Of a DNA stretch of 52,546 bases, positions 41,201 to 48,805 are shown one piece after another. The notes under the pieces were generated by a model. That model was not told the origin of the DNA, searched no databases, and worked only from the letters and a program-made list of their open reading frames with translations. The position numbers were made by a program, and so were the translations under genes. How positions within the stretch are numbered: the first letter of the stretch is position 1; each line of letters starts with the position of its first letter. Source of the DNA: an uncultured Collinsella sp. (GTDB lineage Bacteria > Actinomycetota > Coriobacteriia > Coriobacteriales > Coriobacteriaceae); contig CABUPE010000016.1 in assembly GCA_902493515.1 (NCBI GenBank), forward strand, positions 1 to 52,546, written 5' to 3'.

Positions 41201-43510
41201 ATGGCATCGACCCCCAACGAAGCGTATGCGGCCAAGCAGCCGTTTGTGGACAAGAAAACGCTCGAGCATATCGTCGAGCAGTTTCCCACGCCGTTTCATC
41301 TATACGACGAGGCGGGCATCCGCCGCAACATGCAAGAAGTGCGCGACGCCTTTGCATGGAACCCGGGCTTTAAGGAATACTTTGCCGTCAAGGCCAATCC
41401 CAACCCGGCGCTCATCTCCATTCTCAACGAATACGGCTGCGGCTGCGATTGCTCGAGTTATACCGAGCTCATGATCGCCCGCTCGCTGGGCATCACCGGC
41501 CACGACATCATGTTCTCGTCCAACGACACGCCGGCGGCGGATTTTGAGCTCGCCGACAAGCTGGGCGCCATCGTCAACTTTGACGACATCAGCCATATCG
41601 AGTTCTTTGAGCGCGTCGCGGGCCCCATCCCCAAGACGGTCAGCTGCCGTTTTAACCCGGGCGGCCTGTTCCAGCTCTCTAACGGCATTATGGACAACCC
41701 CGGCGACTCCAAGTACGGCATGACCACCGAGCAGCTCTTTGAGGCTTTCCGCATGCTCAAGGCCAAGGGCGCCGAGAATTTTGGCATCCACGCCTTCCTT
41801 GCCAGTAACACCGTCACTAACGACTACTATCCCAAGCTCGCACGCATCCTCTTTGAACTTGCCGTGCGCCTGGAGCGTGAAACGGGCGCACATGTCGCCT
41901 TTATCAATCTGTCCGGCGGTGTGGGTATCCCCTATCTGCCCGAGCAGCAGGCTAACGACATCCACGCCATCGGTGAGGGAGTGCACGCGGCCTACGACGA
42001 GATCCTGGTTCCTGCCGGCATGGGCGATGTGGCCATCTGCACCGAGATGGGCCGCTTTATGATGGGGCCCTACGGCTGCCTGGTCACCAAGGCCATCCAC
42101 GAAAAGCAGATCTACAAGGACTATATCGGTGTCGACGCAAGCGCCGTCGATCTGATCCGCCCCGCCATGTATGGCGCCTACCACCACATTACGGTGATGG
42201 GTCAGCCGGGCGGCCCTGACAAGATCGCAGCACCGGTCACGAACACGTATGACATCACGGGCAACTTGTGCGAGAACAACGACAAGTTCGCCATCGACCG
42301 CGAGCTGCCGCAGATCGACATGGGCGATGTGCTCGTGATCCACGATACCGGCGCTCATGGCTACTCCATGGGCTACAACTACAACGGACGGCTGCGCTCC
42401 GCCGAGGTCCTGCTGCGCCCCGATGGCTCGGCAGATCTCATTCGTCGCGCCGAGCGCCCGGGCGACTACTTTGCCACGCTCGACGTGCTGCCGAGCGGCC
42501 GAGAGCTGCTGGCCAAGTCGCGCGCCGAAAGTGCCCGCCGTCGCGCCCAAGACAAGCGCCTGGCAGTCGCCGCCCAATGGAACAAACGCATCCAGATCGC
42601 GGACGCGAAGGAGAAAAACATGGATATCCGCAACCTCGAGGGCTCAATCGTCGCCCTTGTTACGCCATTTAAAAAGGACGGCAGTGTCGACTTTGACGCA
42701 CTCGAGCGCCTTATCGATTTCCACCTGCAAAACGGCACCGACGCCATCCTCACCCTGGGCACCACCGGCGAGAGCGCCACGATGACCGATGACGAAGACA
42801 ACTCCGTCGTCGCCGCAGTGGTCAAGCAAGTTGCAGGACGCGTCCCCGTCATCGCCGGCTCGGGCTCCAACTCCACGCAGACGATGCTCACCAAGTCGCT
42901 CACCTACCAGGGCTTGGGAGCCGACGGCCTGCTGCTCATCACCCCCTACTACAACAAGTCCAATGAAGAGGGTATCTATCAGCACTTTAAGACCGTCGCC
43001 GATGCTGTGGACATCCCCTGCATCCTGTACAACATCCCCGGCCGCTGCGGCTGCGGCATCAGCGAGCGCAACGTAGAGCGCTTGGCCGCGCACCCCAACA
43101 TCATGGGTATTAAGGAAGCCTCGGGCAACGTCGCCTACGCGGCCAAGATTGCCCACCTGCTGTCCGACGACTTCCGCATGTACTCGGGCGAGGACGCGCT
43201 CACCGTGCCGCTCATGAGCCTGGGCGCCTCGGGCACCATCAGCGTGTGGGCCGACGTTCAGCCGCAGCTCGTGCATGACATGTGCCGCGCCTATCTGGAC
43301 GGTGACGTGGCACGTGCCCGCGATATTCAAATTGCTGGCCAGCCGCTCATCAACGCCCTCTTTAGTGAGGTCAACCCCATTCCCGTTAAAGAAGCGCTCG
43401 CTCAGATGGGTATGATCGAAGCCAACTACCGCATGCCGCTTTGCCCCATGGCCAACGACACGCGTGCCGCACTTACCGATGCTCTGAAGGGAGCTGGTCT
43501 GCTTGATTAA
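41201..43510 (+). CDS. lysA-dapA: Diaminopimelate decarboxylase fused to dihydrodipicolinate synthase
   Basis: One open frame of 769 codons with two enzymes. Residues about 20-455 are LysA: PLP Lys64 in FAVKANP, CDCSSYTE, the Gly-rich LSGGVG, LCENND and HDTGAHGYSMGYNYNGR. It makes lysine from meso-DAP. Residues 474-769 are DapA (see 42620-43510), which condenses pyruvate and aspartate semialdehyde. No stop separates them; an Arg/Lys-rich linker (about 455-473) joins them. This fuses the last and first dedicated steps of the pathway. A strong internal ribosome-binding site suggests free DapA is also made. It is directly under the lysine riboswitch. Confidence 0.9.
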   Translation: MASTPNEAYAAKQPFVDKKTLEHIVEQFPTPFHLYDEAGIRRNMQEVRDAFAWNPGFKEYFAVKANPNPALISILNEYGCGCDCSSYTELMIARSLGITGHDIMFSSNDTPAADFELADKLGAIVNFDDISHIEFFERVAGPIPKTVSCRFNPGGLFQLSNGIMDNPGDSKYGMTTEQLFEAFRMLKAKGAENFGIHAFLASNTVTNDYYPKLARILFELAVRLERETGAHVAFINLSGGVGIPYLPEQQANDIHAIGEGVHAAYDEILVPAGMGDVAICTEMGRFMMGPYGCLVTKAIHEKQIYKDYIGVDASAVDLIRPAMYGAYHHITVMGQPGGPDKIAAPVTNTYDITGNLCENNDKFAIDRELPQIDMGDVLVIHDTGAHGYSMGYNYNGRLRSAEVLLRPDGSADLIRRAERPGDYFATLDVLPSGRELLAKSRAESARRRAQDKRLAVAAQWNKRIQIADAKEKNMDIRNLEGSIVALVTPFKKDGSVDFDALERLIDFHLQNGTDAILTLGTTGESATMTDDEDNSVVAAVVKQVAGRVPVIAGSGSNSTQTMLTKSLTYQGLGADGLLLITPYYNKSNEEGIYQHFKTVADAVDIPCILYNIPGRCGCGISERNVERLAAHPNIMGIKEASGNVAYAAKIAHLLSDDFRMYSGEDALTVPLMSLGASGTISVWADVQPQLVHDMCRAYLDGDVARARDIQIAGQPLINALFSEVNPIPVKEALAQMGMIEANYRMPLCPMANDTRAALTDALKGAGLLD
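42620..43510 (+). CDS. dapA: 4-hydroxy-tetrahydrodipicolinate synthase, internal start
   Basis: The DapA part of the fused frame, with its own ATG and a strong GAAGGAG (42607-42613) 6 nt upstream, so a free 296-aa enzyme is likely made. Key residues: ALVTPF (12-17), GTTGES (47-52), Tyr137 and Arg142 in LYNIPGR, and the Schiff-base Lys165 in IMGIKEASGN. It condenses pyruvate with aspartate semialdehyde, the first DAP-specific step. The stop overlaps dapB by 8 bp. Confidence 0.9.
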   Translation: MDIRNLEGSIVALVTPFKKDGSVDFDALERLIDFHLQNGTDAILTLGTTGESATMTDDEDNSVVAAVVKQVAGRVPVIAGSGSNSTQTMLTKSLTYQGLGADGLLLITPYYNKSNEEGIYQHFKTVADAVDIPCILYNIPGRCGCGISERNVERLAAHPNIMGIKEASGNVAYAAKIAHLLSDDFRMYSGEDALTVPLMSLGASGTISVWADVQPQLVHDMCRAYLDGDVARARDIQIAGQPLINALFSEVNPIPVKEALAQMGMIEANYRMPLCPMANDTRAALTDALKGAGLLD

Positions 43511-44243
43511 GACCGTCATTATGGGAACGGGCCGCATGGGCTCGCTCATCTGCACCACCGCTGAGGGCGTTGTCGACGCCGCCGGTCAGCCCGTTTTTGA
43601 TATCGTCGCCCAGATCGGTTTTGATCTGTCCGAGCTCGAGAGCGCCCCGGCAGCCGATGTCGTCATCGACTTCTCGAACGTCGTGACCTTCGATGCCGTC
43701 GTCGCCTATGTCGAGCGCACGGGTGCCGCGTTGGTCTCGGGCACCACGGGCTACACACCCGATCAGATGGACCGCCTGCGCGAGCTGGGTCAGAACGCCC
43801 GCGTCATGCACTCCGGCAATTACTCCATCGGTATCGCAGCCCTGCGTCATCTGGTAGCACAGGCCACACGCGAGCTGCCCGGCTTTGACTGCGAGATCGT
43901 CGAGACGCACCACAACCAAAAGGTTGACGCCCCGAGCGGCACGGCCAAGCTACTGCTCGACGCCATCGTCGAAGCTGAGCCCGAGGCAGGCTACCACCCC
44001 GTCTATGGCCGCGAGGGCATGTGCGGCGCGCGTGACCCCAAGGAAATCGGTATACACTCGCTGCGCGGCGGCACCGTCGCCGGCGTGCACGAGGTGAGTT
44101 TCTTTGGCCAGGACGAGGAGGTCACGCTCACCCACCGCGCCACGAGCCGTCAGATCTTTGTCAACGGCGCCTTGGCGGCCGCGCAGAAGCTCGTCACCCG
44201 CGAACCCGGCTTCTATACGTTCGACCAGGTCATGTTTGCCTAA
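43503..44243 (+). CDS. dapB: 4-hydroxy-tetrahydrodipicolinate reductase
   Basis: A 246-aa NAD(P)H-dependent reductase making tetrahydrodipicolinate. The nucleotide loop is MGTGRMGS (7-14); VSGTTGY and the catalytic/substrate segment ETHHNQKVDAPSGTAK are present. The start is TTG 43503, preceded by AAGGGAG and overlapping the dapA stop by 8 bp, so it is coupled. Third function in the lysine operon. Confidence 0.95.
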   Translation: MIKTVIMGTGRMGSLICTTAEGVVDAAGQPVFDIVAQIGFDLSELESAPAADVVIDFSNVVTFDAVVAYVERTGAALVSGTTGYTPDQMDRLRELGQNARVMHSGNYSIGIAALRHLVAQATRELPGFDCEIVETHHNQKVDAPSGTAKLLLDAIVEAEPEAGYHPVYGREGMCGARDPKEIGIHSLRGGTVAGVHEVSFFGQDEEVTLTHRATSRQIFVNGALAAAQKLVTREPGFYTFDQVMFA

Positions 44244-44282
44244 CCAGGTATCAACCGAATCCACCCAAAGGAGAGATAGCAA

Positions 44283-45002
44283 ATGAGCAACGCAGCCGAG
44301 ATGGATGCACAGGAGATTATCAACTACATCGCCACCGCGCCCAAAAAGACGCCCGTTAAGCTGTACGTGCGCGAAAAGCCCGGCATGAAGGTCCAGTGGG
44401 GCAATGCGCACGTCTACGGCGGTCGTCGTGGCAAGACCGTCTTTGGCGACTGGGATGAGCTCAAGGCCATCCTCGATGCCAATGCCGATTCCATCGATTA
44501 CTACGACGTCGAGAATGACTGCCGCAACTCCGCCGTCCCCATGCTCGACCTTAAGGGCATCAACGCCCGCATTGAGCCGGGCGCGATCGTCCGCGACCGC
44601 GTCGAGATCGGTGACCGCGCCGTCATCATGATGGGCGCCATCATCAACATCGGCTCCGTCATTGGCGAAGGCACCATGATTGACATGGGCGCCGTGCTGG
44701 GCGGCCGCGCCACCGTGGGCAAGAACTGCCACATCGGCGCCGGCACCGTGCTGGCAGGCGTCGTTGAGCCCGCGAGCGCCACGCCCGTCATCATCGAGGA
44801 TGATGTCATGATTGGCGCCAACGCCGTGGTCCTGGAGGGCGTACGCGTGGGCAAGGGTGCTGTCGTTGCCGCCGGTGCCGTATGCGTCGAGGACGTCCCC
44901 GCCGGCGCCGTCGTGGCCGGTGTCCCCGCCCGCGTTATCAAGATGCGCGACGAGAAGACTGACAGCAAGACCGGTCTCGAAGAGGGCCTGCGCCAGCTGT
45001 AG
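44283..45002 (+). CDS. dapH: Tetrahydrodipicolinate N-acetyltransferase
   Basis: A 239-aa left-handed beta-helix acyltransferase. An N-terminal helical domain (1-85) is followed by hexapeptide repeats (IEPGAIVRDRVEIGDRAVIMMGAIINIG...GKNCHIGAGTVLAGV) and a C-terminal cap. It matches the acetyl-CoA type (DapH/DapD of Gram-positives), so this organism uses the acetylase branch of DAP synthesis. AAAGGAGAG lies 8 nt before the ATG. It is the last gene of the operon. Confidence 0.94.
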   Translation: MSNAAEMDAQEIINYIATAPKKTPVKLYVREKPGMKVQWGNAHVYGGRRGKTVFGDWDELKAILDANADSIDYYDVENDCRNSAVPMLDLKGINARIEPGAIVRDRVEIGDRAVIMMGAIINIGSVIGEGTMIDMGAVLGGRATVGKNCHIGAGTVLAGVVEPASATPVIIEDDVMIGANAVVLEGVRVGKGAVVAAGAVCVEDVPAGAVVAGVPARVIKMRDEKTDSKTGLEEGLRQL

Positions 45003-45003
45003 G

Positions 45004-45031
45004 GTTACGCGGTTTTACCAAACCGCGTAAC
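45004..45031 (+). other. Perfect 12-bp hairpin after dapH
   Basis: GTTACGCGGTTT and AAACCGCGTAAC pair around TACC, immediately past the dapH stop. No T tract; it precedes the family 2 element. Confidence 0.65.
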
Positions 45032-45044
45032 AAGTCGACGCTGC

Positions 45045-45142
45045 AAACGCCCCTAGGCGGCAATCTGACGTTCAATCGTCGGTCGCGTACCGAAGTACGC
45101 TTCCCTCCTCTTTCACGTCACCTTGCTCGCTTAGGGGCGTTT
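45045..45142 (+). repeat. Nested inverted-repeat element, family 2, copy 2
   Basis: The outer arms AAACGCCCCTA (45045-45055) and TAGGGGCGTTT (45132-45142) enclose a core (45066-45120) with TGACG/CGTCA ends and the hairpin GCGTAC-CGAA-GTACGC. The core matches 28885-28941 at most positions; differences include G-C to A-T at the TGRCG/CGYCA ends and a C/G to G/C swap flanking the central hairpin. The arms are unrelated to copy 1. The trailing TTTT suggests it also ends the dapH transcript. Confidence 0.8.
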
Positions 45143-45185
45143 TCGCTGACGTATGCTCAACCTACGGCGCAATTCAGCTCCAAGC

Positions 45186-45230
45186 AAAAAGGCCGAAGCC
45201 CTCATCCGAGGCTTCGGCCTTTGTTTTTTT
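45186..45230 (-). terminator. Terminator of the nucleoid-associated protein gene
   Basis: AAAAAGGCCGAAGCC (45186-45200) and GGCTTCGGCCTTT form a strong stem with T runs on both strands, 19 bp past the minus-strand stop. Confidence 0.88.
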
Positions 45231-45248
45231 GCAGTGTCCAAGCACAGT

Positions 45249-46253
45249 TTATCGATTCTCGATGCTGCCGATATTCTTGAGCTCGATGGAGATGAGGCCG
45301 TTGGGTTCGTTGACAAACTCGATGTACTCGGAGTTCGAGCCCATCTCGGCCGGGAAGCTGATCTCGATACCCGTGTCGGTACGGATCTTATGATTGCGCA
45401 CCGCCGCGCGTTCGACCTGCTTGCGCTCCACGGGCACACGCTCAGGCACTTTCTCCTCGGTCAGTGCCGCGCGCACACTCTCCTTGATAACCGGTTCGTC
45501 CTCAAAGACCTCGTCGACGATATCCCAAGGCGGCAGCTCCTCGTCATCCTCGACCTTCTCGGCAACGGCAGCCTTAACCTTAGCGAGCGCTATAGCCGTG
45601 TTGGCACCGTGCTCCTCGGCGACTTCCTCGACCACACGCGTCACGGTGTCGATGACCTCCTTGCCCGATACGCCCGTGTAGCACTGCAGCAGGCCATCGG
45701 GGATAAGCATACAGTCCTCGCCGGCAATCTTGCGCTTCTTGTCCACGTAGCCGATCTCCATGGTACTCGCGCGCACGATGGCATAGCTCGGCACCTTTTG
45801 CGAGGGGTTTGGCAGAATGGCGTAGTGGCGCGCGATGTCGTTGCGCACCTCCCCCTCCTCGCGGCCCACTTCGTGCATAAAAGCCTGCTTGGAGCCCAGC
45901 AGCATCACGGCAAACCAGCGGGCATCCTCATCGTCGTCAAAATCGGCCACGAGCACGTCGGTGGACTCGGCTTTCTCGGCTTTGGTGAGCTCGGAGGAAA
46001 TAAACTCCGCAATCTGCTGCGACAGGTCCACGAACTCGCGCTCGCCAAAGAAATAGCCCTTGAGCTCGCCACCAAACGCAGAGCTCTCGGCAAACGTGGC
46101 GCGTTTATTGTCGGCCGAGGTGCGTGCGCGGCGCAGATGCGTGGTCACGAAGTTGCGCACGGTACGGCTTTCGATATCGAGCTCGCGCTGGCTCATAACG
46201 TTAACGGCAGAGTCAAAGTCCAGGATATGCAGAATCGCGTGATTGATTTTCAT
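45249..46253 (-). CDS. Nucleoid-associated protein, NdpA/YejK family
   Basis: A 334-aa protein beginning KINHAILHILDF, the family signature, with the acidic middle segment VADFDDDEDARWFAVMLL and the later GVSGKEVIDTV. Family members bind the nucleoid; the molecular role is not settled. ATG 46253 matches the family start; ATG 46262 three codons earlier is an equally possible alternative. It has its own terminator. Confidence 0.85.
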   Translation of the reverse strand: MKINHAILHILDFDSAVNVMSQRELDIESRTVRNFVTTHLRRARTSADNKRATFAESSAFGGELKGYFFGEREFVDLSQQIAEFISSELTKAEKAESTDVLVADFDDDEDARWFAVMLLGSKQAFMHEVGREEGEVRNDIARHYAILPNPSQKVPSYAIVRASTMEIGYVDKKRKIAGEDCMLIPDGLLQCYTGVSGKEVIDTVTRVVEEVAEEHGANTAIALAKVKAAVAEKVEDDEELPPWDIVDEVFEDEPVIKESVRAALTEEKVPERVPVERKQVERAAVRNHKIRTDTGIEISFPAEMGSNSEYIEFVNEPNGLISIELKNIGSIENR

Positions 46254-46327
46254 ATACGGCATTCCGTTCTAGATCGATTTCGGCACGAACCAGTATAGCG
46301 GTCGAGCCCGCCCCAGGCGCATCGAAG

Positions 46328-46362
46328 ATTGGTGCATCGGGGACAGGTTGCTTTGCACCAAT
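46328..46362 (-). repeat. REP-like palindrome after the DUF2974 gene
   Basis: The arms ATTGGTGCA (46328-46336) and TGCACCAAT (46354-46362) enclose CGGGGACAGGTTGCTT-type core. It begins 2 bp past the stop of the minus-strand DUF2974 gene. The core recurs at 47556-47586, and with other arms at 31649-31673. Confidence 0.7.
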
Positions 46363-46364
46363 GG

Positions 46365-47525
46365 CTAGCGCAGGAGCTCGGACTGCCAAGCCTCGAGCTG
46401 TTCTGCCAAACTCTTGCCGGCAGCGGGCATGTCGATCTGGGGTCGTTTGGGCAGCAGTGCGCATTTAAGGATTGCCGCGATGGTCTGCGAGACAAAGCGT
46501 CGCGTATCCTTGTCAAAGCCTTGCGCAGCCTGGAGCATCACGGGCAGGCTCTCGCGCAGATTCCCAGCGATATCCGCAAACCGCTCAGCACCCGTAGCCT
46601 CAAACACGGAGAACAACGCATCTACAAAACGCTCGCGTTCGCTAGGCGACACTGCAAGCAGCATCTCGCGAATGGAACCATCAACGTATCGAGCACCGGC
46701 AGACAGGCGCTCACAATACACGAAGTCGTGACCATCAACCACCCAGCTAAAGGGATTGTGCTGCAGCAGGCTGAACTCAGTGCTCTCAACGACGGCATAG
46801 TCCTCCTGTGTCTCGAACATCATGCCAAAGATCGACGACCGAGGTAGCGTCTTGTCGATTCGACCGGAAAGATCAGCAAAGGCGTTGCCGTTCAGAAACT
46901 CCTCGACGAACCCTGGACCATCATGGGAATACGCCCGTTCGATTCGCTCACGAGCGACATCGGAGCACATCGCCGCACCGTACACCGCAAGGTTTCCACC
47001 CTTGGAATGACCTCCGCACAAAAGCGGCCCATCGATCGCATCCGCCGCCTCGTCCACATAACGCGCCGCGGATTCCTGGGCCGGCACAGGACACCGGAAC
47101 GCCATGTTAAAGTCCTCTTTCCAGCCCACAATCGTGCTGTCGGTCCCCCGGAAGGCAAGATAGCTAAACCCCGCCGGAAATCGGAACGTCATGGCCGCAA
47201 ACTGCTCCGTCGTCTCGGCATCACTCACGGTACGATAGCCGCAAACACGAACGCCACGGTAGCGAGGGCTTGCTGCCACAGCCTCCAACAAGGCACGGCT
47301 CCCCTCCGGATTCCACAGGTCGCCAATCATGTCTTGGTAGCACTCGGCGCGCAGCAGTTCACGCACGTCCAGTCCCTGCCAGTTCGTCAGCTCCGCCATA
47401 TCACCCGGCAAACGCAAATAGGACAGCCACGCAAAGACGAGGCTATCCACCGCGCAGAACGGCCGCTCCTCAAACGGATCAAACGCCGTCTGGGCATAGG
47501 TCAAAAAATTAGGCGAATCCGGCAT
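46365..47525 (-). CDS. DUF2974/Mbeg1-like alpha/beta hydrolase
   Basis: A 386-aa protein with a lipase-like nucleophile elbow GGHSKGGN (Ser174) and an upstream SYLAFRGTD segment, typical of the Mbeg1-like (DUF2974) family common in Gram-positive gut bacteria. It is probably a cytoplasmic hydrolase; the substrate is unknown. The N-terminus NFLTYAQTAFDPFEERPFCAVDSLVFAWLSY is family-like. GGGAGGG lies directly before the ATG. It is flanked on both sides by REP-like palindromes of the same core. Confidence 0.85.
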   Translation of the reverse strand: MPDSPNFLTYAQTAFDPFEERPFCAVDSLVFAWLSYLRLPGDMAELTNWQGLDVRELLRAECYQDMIGDLWNPEGSRALLEAVAASPRYRGVRVCGYRTVSDAETTEQFAAMTFRFPAGFSYLAFRGTDSTIVGWKEDFNMAFRCPVPAQESAARYVDEAADAIDGPLLCGGHSKGGNLAVYGAAMCSDVARERIERAYSHDGPGFVEEFLNGNAFADLSGRIDKTLPRSSIFGMMFETQEDYAVVESTEFSLLQHNPFSWVVDGHDFVYCERLSAGARYVDGSIREMLLAVSPSERERFVDALFSVFEATGAERFADIAGNLRESLPVMLQAAQGFDKDTRRFVSQTIAAILKCALLPKRPQIDMPAAGKSLAEQLEAWQSELLR

Positions 47526-47555
47526 GGCCCTCCCATCAACTATGGTGCATTGGGA

Positions 47556-47586
47556 TGGTGCAATGGGGTCAGGTTACTTTGCACCA
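47556..47586 (+). repeat. REP-like palindrome upstream of the DUF2974 gene
   Basis: TGGTGCA/TGCACCA arms enclose ATGGGGTCAGGTTACTT, the same core as at 46328. A partial extra copy (ATGGTGCATTGGG) precedes it. Its right arm merges into the T tract of the ldh terminator. Confidence 0.65.
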
Positions 47587-47622
47587 AAAAGGCGCCCGGA
47601 CCGTGTGGGCCCGGACGCCTTT
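47586..47622 (-). terminator. ldh terminator
   Basis: On the minus strand GAAAGGCGTCCGGGC pairs imperfectly with TCCGGGCGCCTTTTT, about 30 bp past the ldh stop, ending in a T run. Confidence 0.8.
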
Positions 47623-47653
47623 CATTGTAGCCTGTTGCCCAAAAGAGCTTGAT

Positions 47654-48604
47654 TTAGCAGGAGAAGTCGACGCTGTCGATGATGTCCTTGAGGGCCTTGG
47701 CGGAGGCGGTGAGCTCATGCTGCTCGTCATCGTTCAACGGCACGGGAACGCGGCAGACGACGCCGTCACGGCCAACGACCGTCGGCATGGAGATAGCCAG
47801 ATCGGACAGGCCATACTCGCCCACCATGAGCGAGGAAACGGGCAGAACGGTCTGCTCATCGCGCATGACGGCGGTGCAGATGCGCTTGACGGCCATGGCG
47901 ACGCCATAGTAGGTGGCGTGCTTCTTCTCGATGATGGTGTAGGCGGAGTTCTTGACGTCCTCGGCGATGCGCTTCTCAGCAGCCTCATGCTCCAGGTGGC
48001 CGTGAAGCTCGCAGAAGGTGTTCAGCGGCACGCCGGCAACCTGAGCGCTGGACCAAGCGACAAACTCGGAGTCGCCGTGCTCGCCCATGACATAGGCCTG
48101 AACGTCGCGCGGGTCAACCTCGACGTGGGCGCCAAGCATCTGCTGCAGACGGCCGGTGTCGAGTACGGTGCCGGAGCCGATGACATGGCCCTCGGGCAAG
48201 CCGGACATCTTGATGGCGGCATAGGTCAGAACATCGACCGGGTTGGAGACGATGAGCAGAATGCCGTCAAAGCCAGACTTCTTAATCTCGGGGATAATGG
48301 ACTTAAAGATGTTGACGTTCTTGTTGACCAGGTCCAGGCGGGTCTCACCGGGCTTCTGGGCAGCGCCAGCGGTGACGACAATCATGGCGGCGTCGGCGAC
48401 ATCGGAATAATCGCCGGCGTAGATCTTCATCGGCTCGGCAAACGTCATGCCGTGCGCGATATCCAGGGCCTCGCCCTCGGCGCGGTTCTTGTCCACGTCG
48501 ATGAGGACCATCTCGGAGAACAGACCGCTCTGCATCAGCGCGAACGCCGAAGACGAACCGACGAAACCGCAGCCGACAATAGCGACCTTCTTCTCGTTAA
48601 CCAT
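47654..48604 (-). CDS. ldh: L-lactate dehydrogenase
   Basis: A 316-aa NAD-dependent L-LDH: nucleotide loop GCGFVGSS (11-18), Gln83 in AAQKPGETR (Gln here marks lactate rather than malate dehydrogenase), Arg89, and the catalytic His176 in EHGDSE. It reduces pyruvate to lactate and regenerates NAD+. ATG 48604 has GGGAG 7 nt upstream; the longer frame from 48682 is not supported. A strong hairpin lies in the leader (48630-48662). Confidence 0.95.
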   Translation of the reverse strand: MVNEKKVAIVGCGFVGSSSAFALMQSGLFSEMVLIDVDKNRAEGEALDIAHGMTFAEPMKIYAGDYSDVADAAMIVVTAGAAQKPGETRLDLVNKNVNIFKSIIPEIKKSGFDGILLIVSNPVDVLTYAAIKMSGLPEGHVIGSGTVLDTGRLQQMLGAHVEVDPRDVQAYVMGEHGDSEFVAWSSAQVAGVPLNTFCELHGHLEHEAAEKRIAEDVKNSAYTIIEKKHATYYGVAMAVKRICTAVMRDEQTVLPVSSLMVGEYGLSDLAISMPTVVGRDGVVCRVPVPLNDDEQHELTASAKALKDIIDSVDFSC

Positions 48605-48629
48605 TAGAAACTCCCATCTCACTCCACAA

Positions 48630-48662
48630 ACAAGCCGCCCGGGAACGACCCGAGCGGCTTGT
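48630..48662 (-). other. Hairpin in the ldh leader
   Basis: ACAAGCCGCCCGGG (48630-48643) pairs with CCCGAGCGGCTTGT (48649-48662) with one mismatch. On the minus strand it is followed by TTTGTGG. It lies 26 bp before the ldh ATG and could be an attenuator or a terminator for the upstream aminotransferase. A CGAAA-TCGG-TTTCG palindrome (48766-48779) lies further upstream. Confidence 0.5.
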
Positions 48663-48805
48663 CGTAATCCCAATACATCCAATCGGGACTTTGATTATGC
48701 TCCTATTCGCAGCCAAAAATCGACCGTTTACCGAAATTGTTTGCAGGATTCGTAAAATAACTGCACGAAATCGGTTTCGATATATTGACGAGGCGAAATA
48801 GCTTT

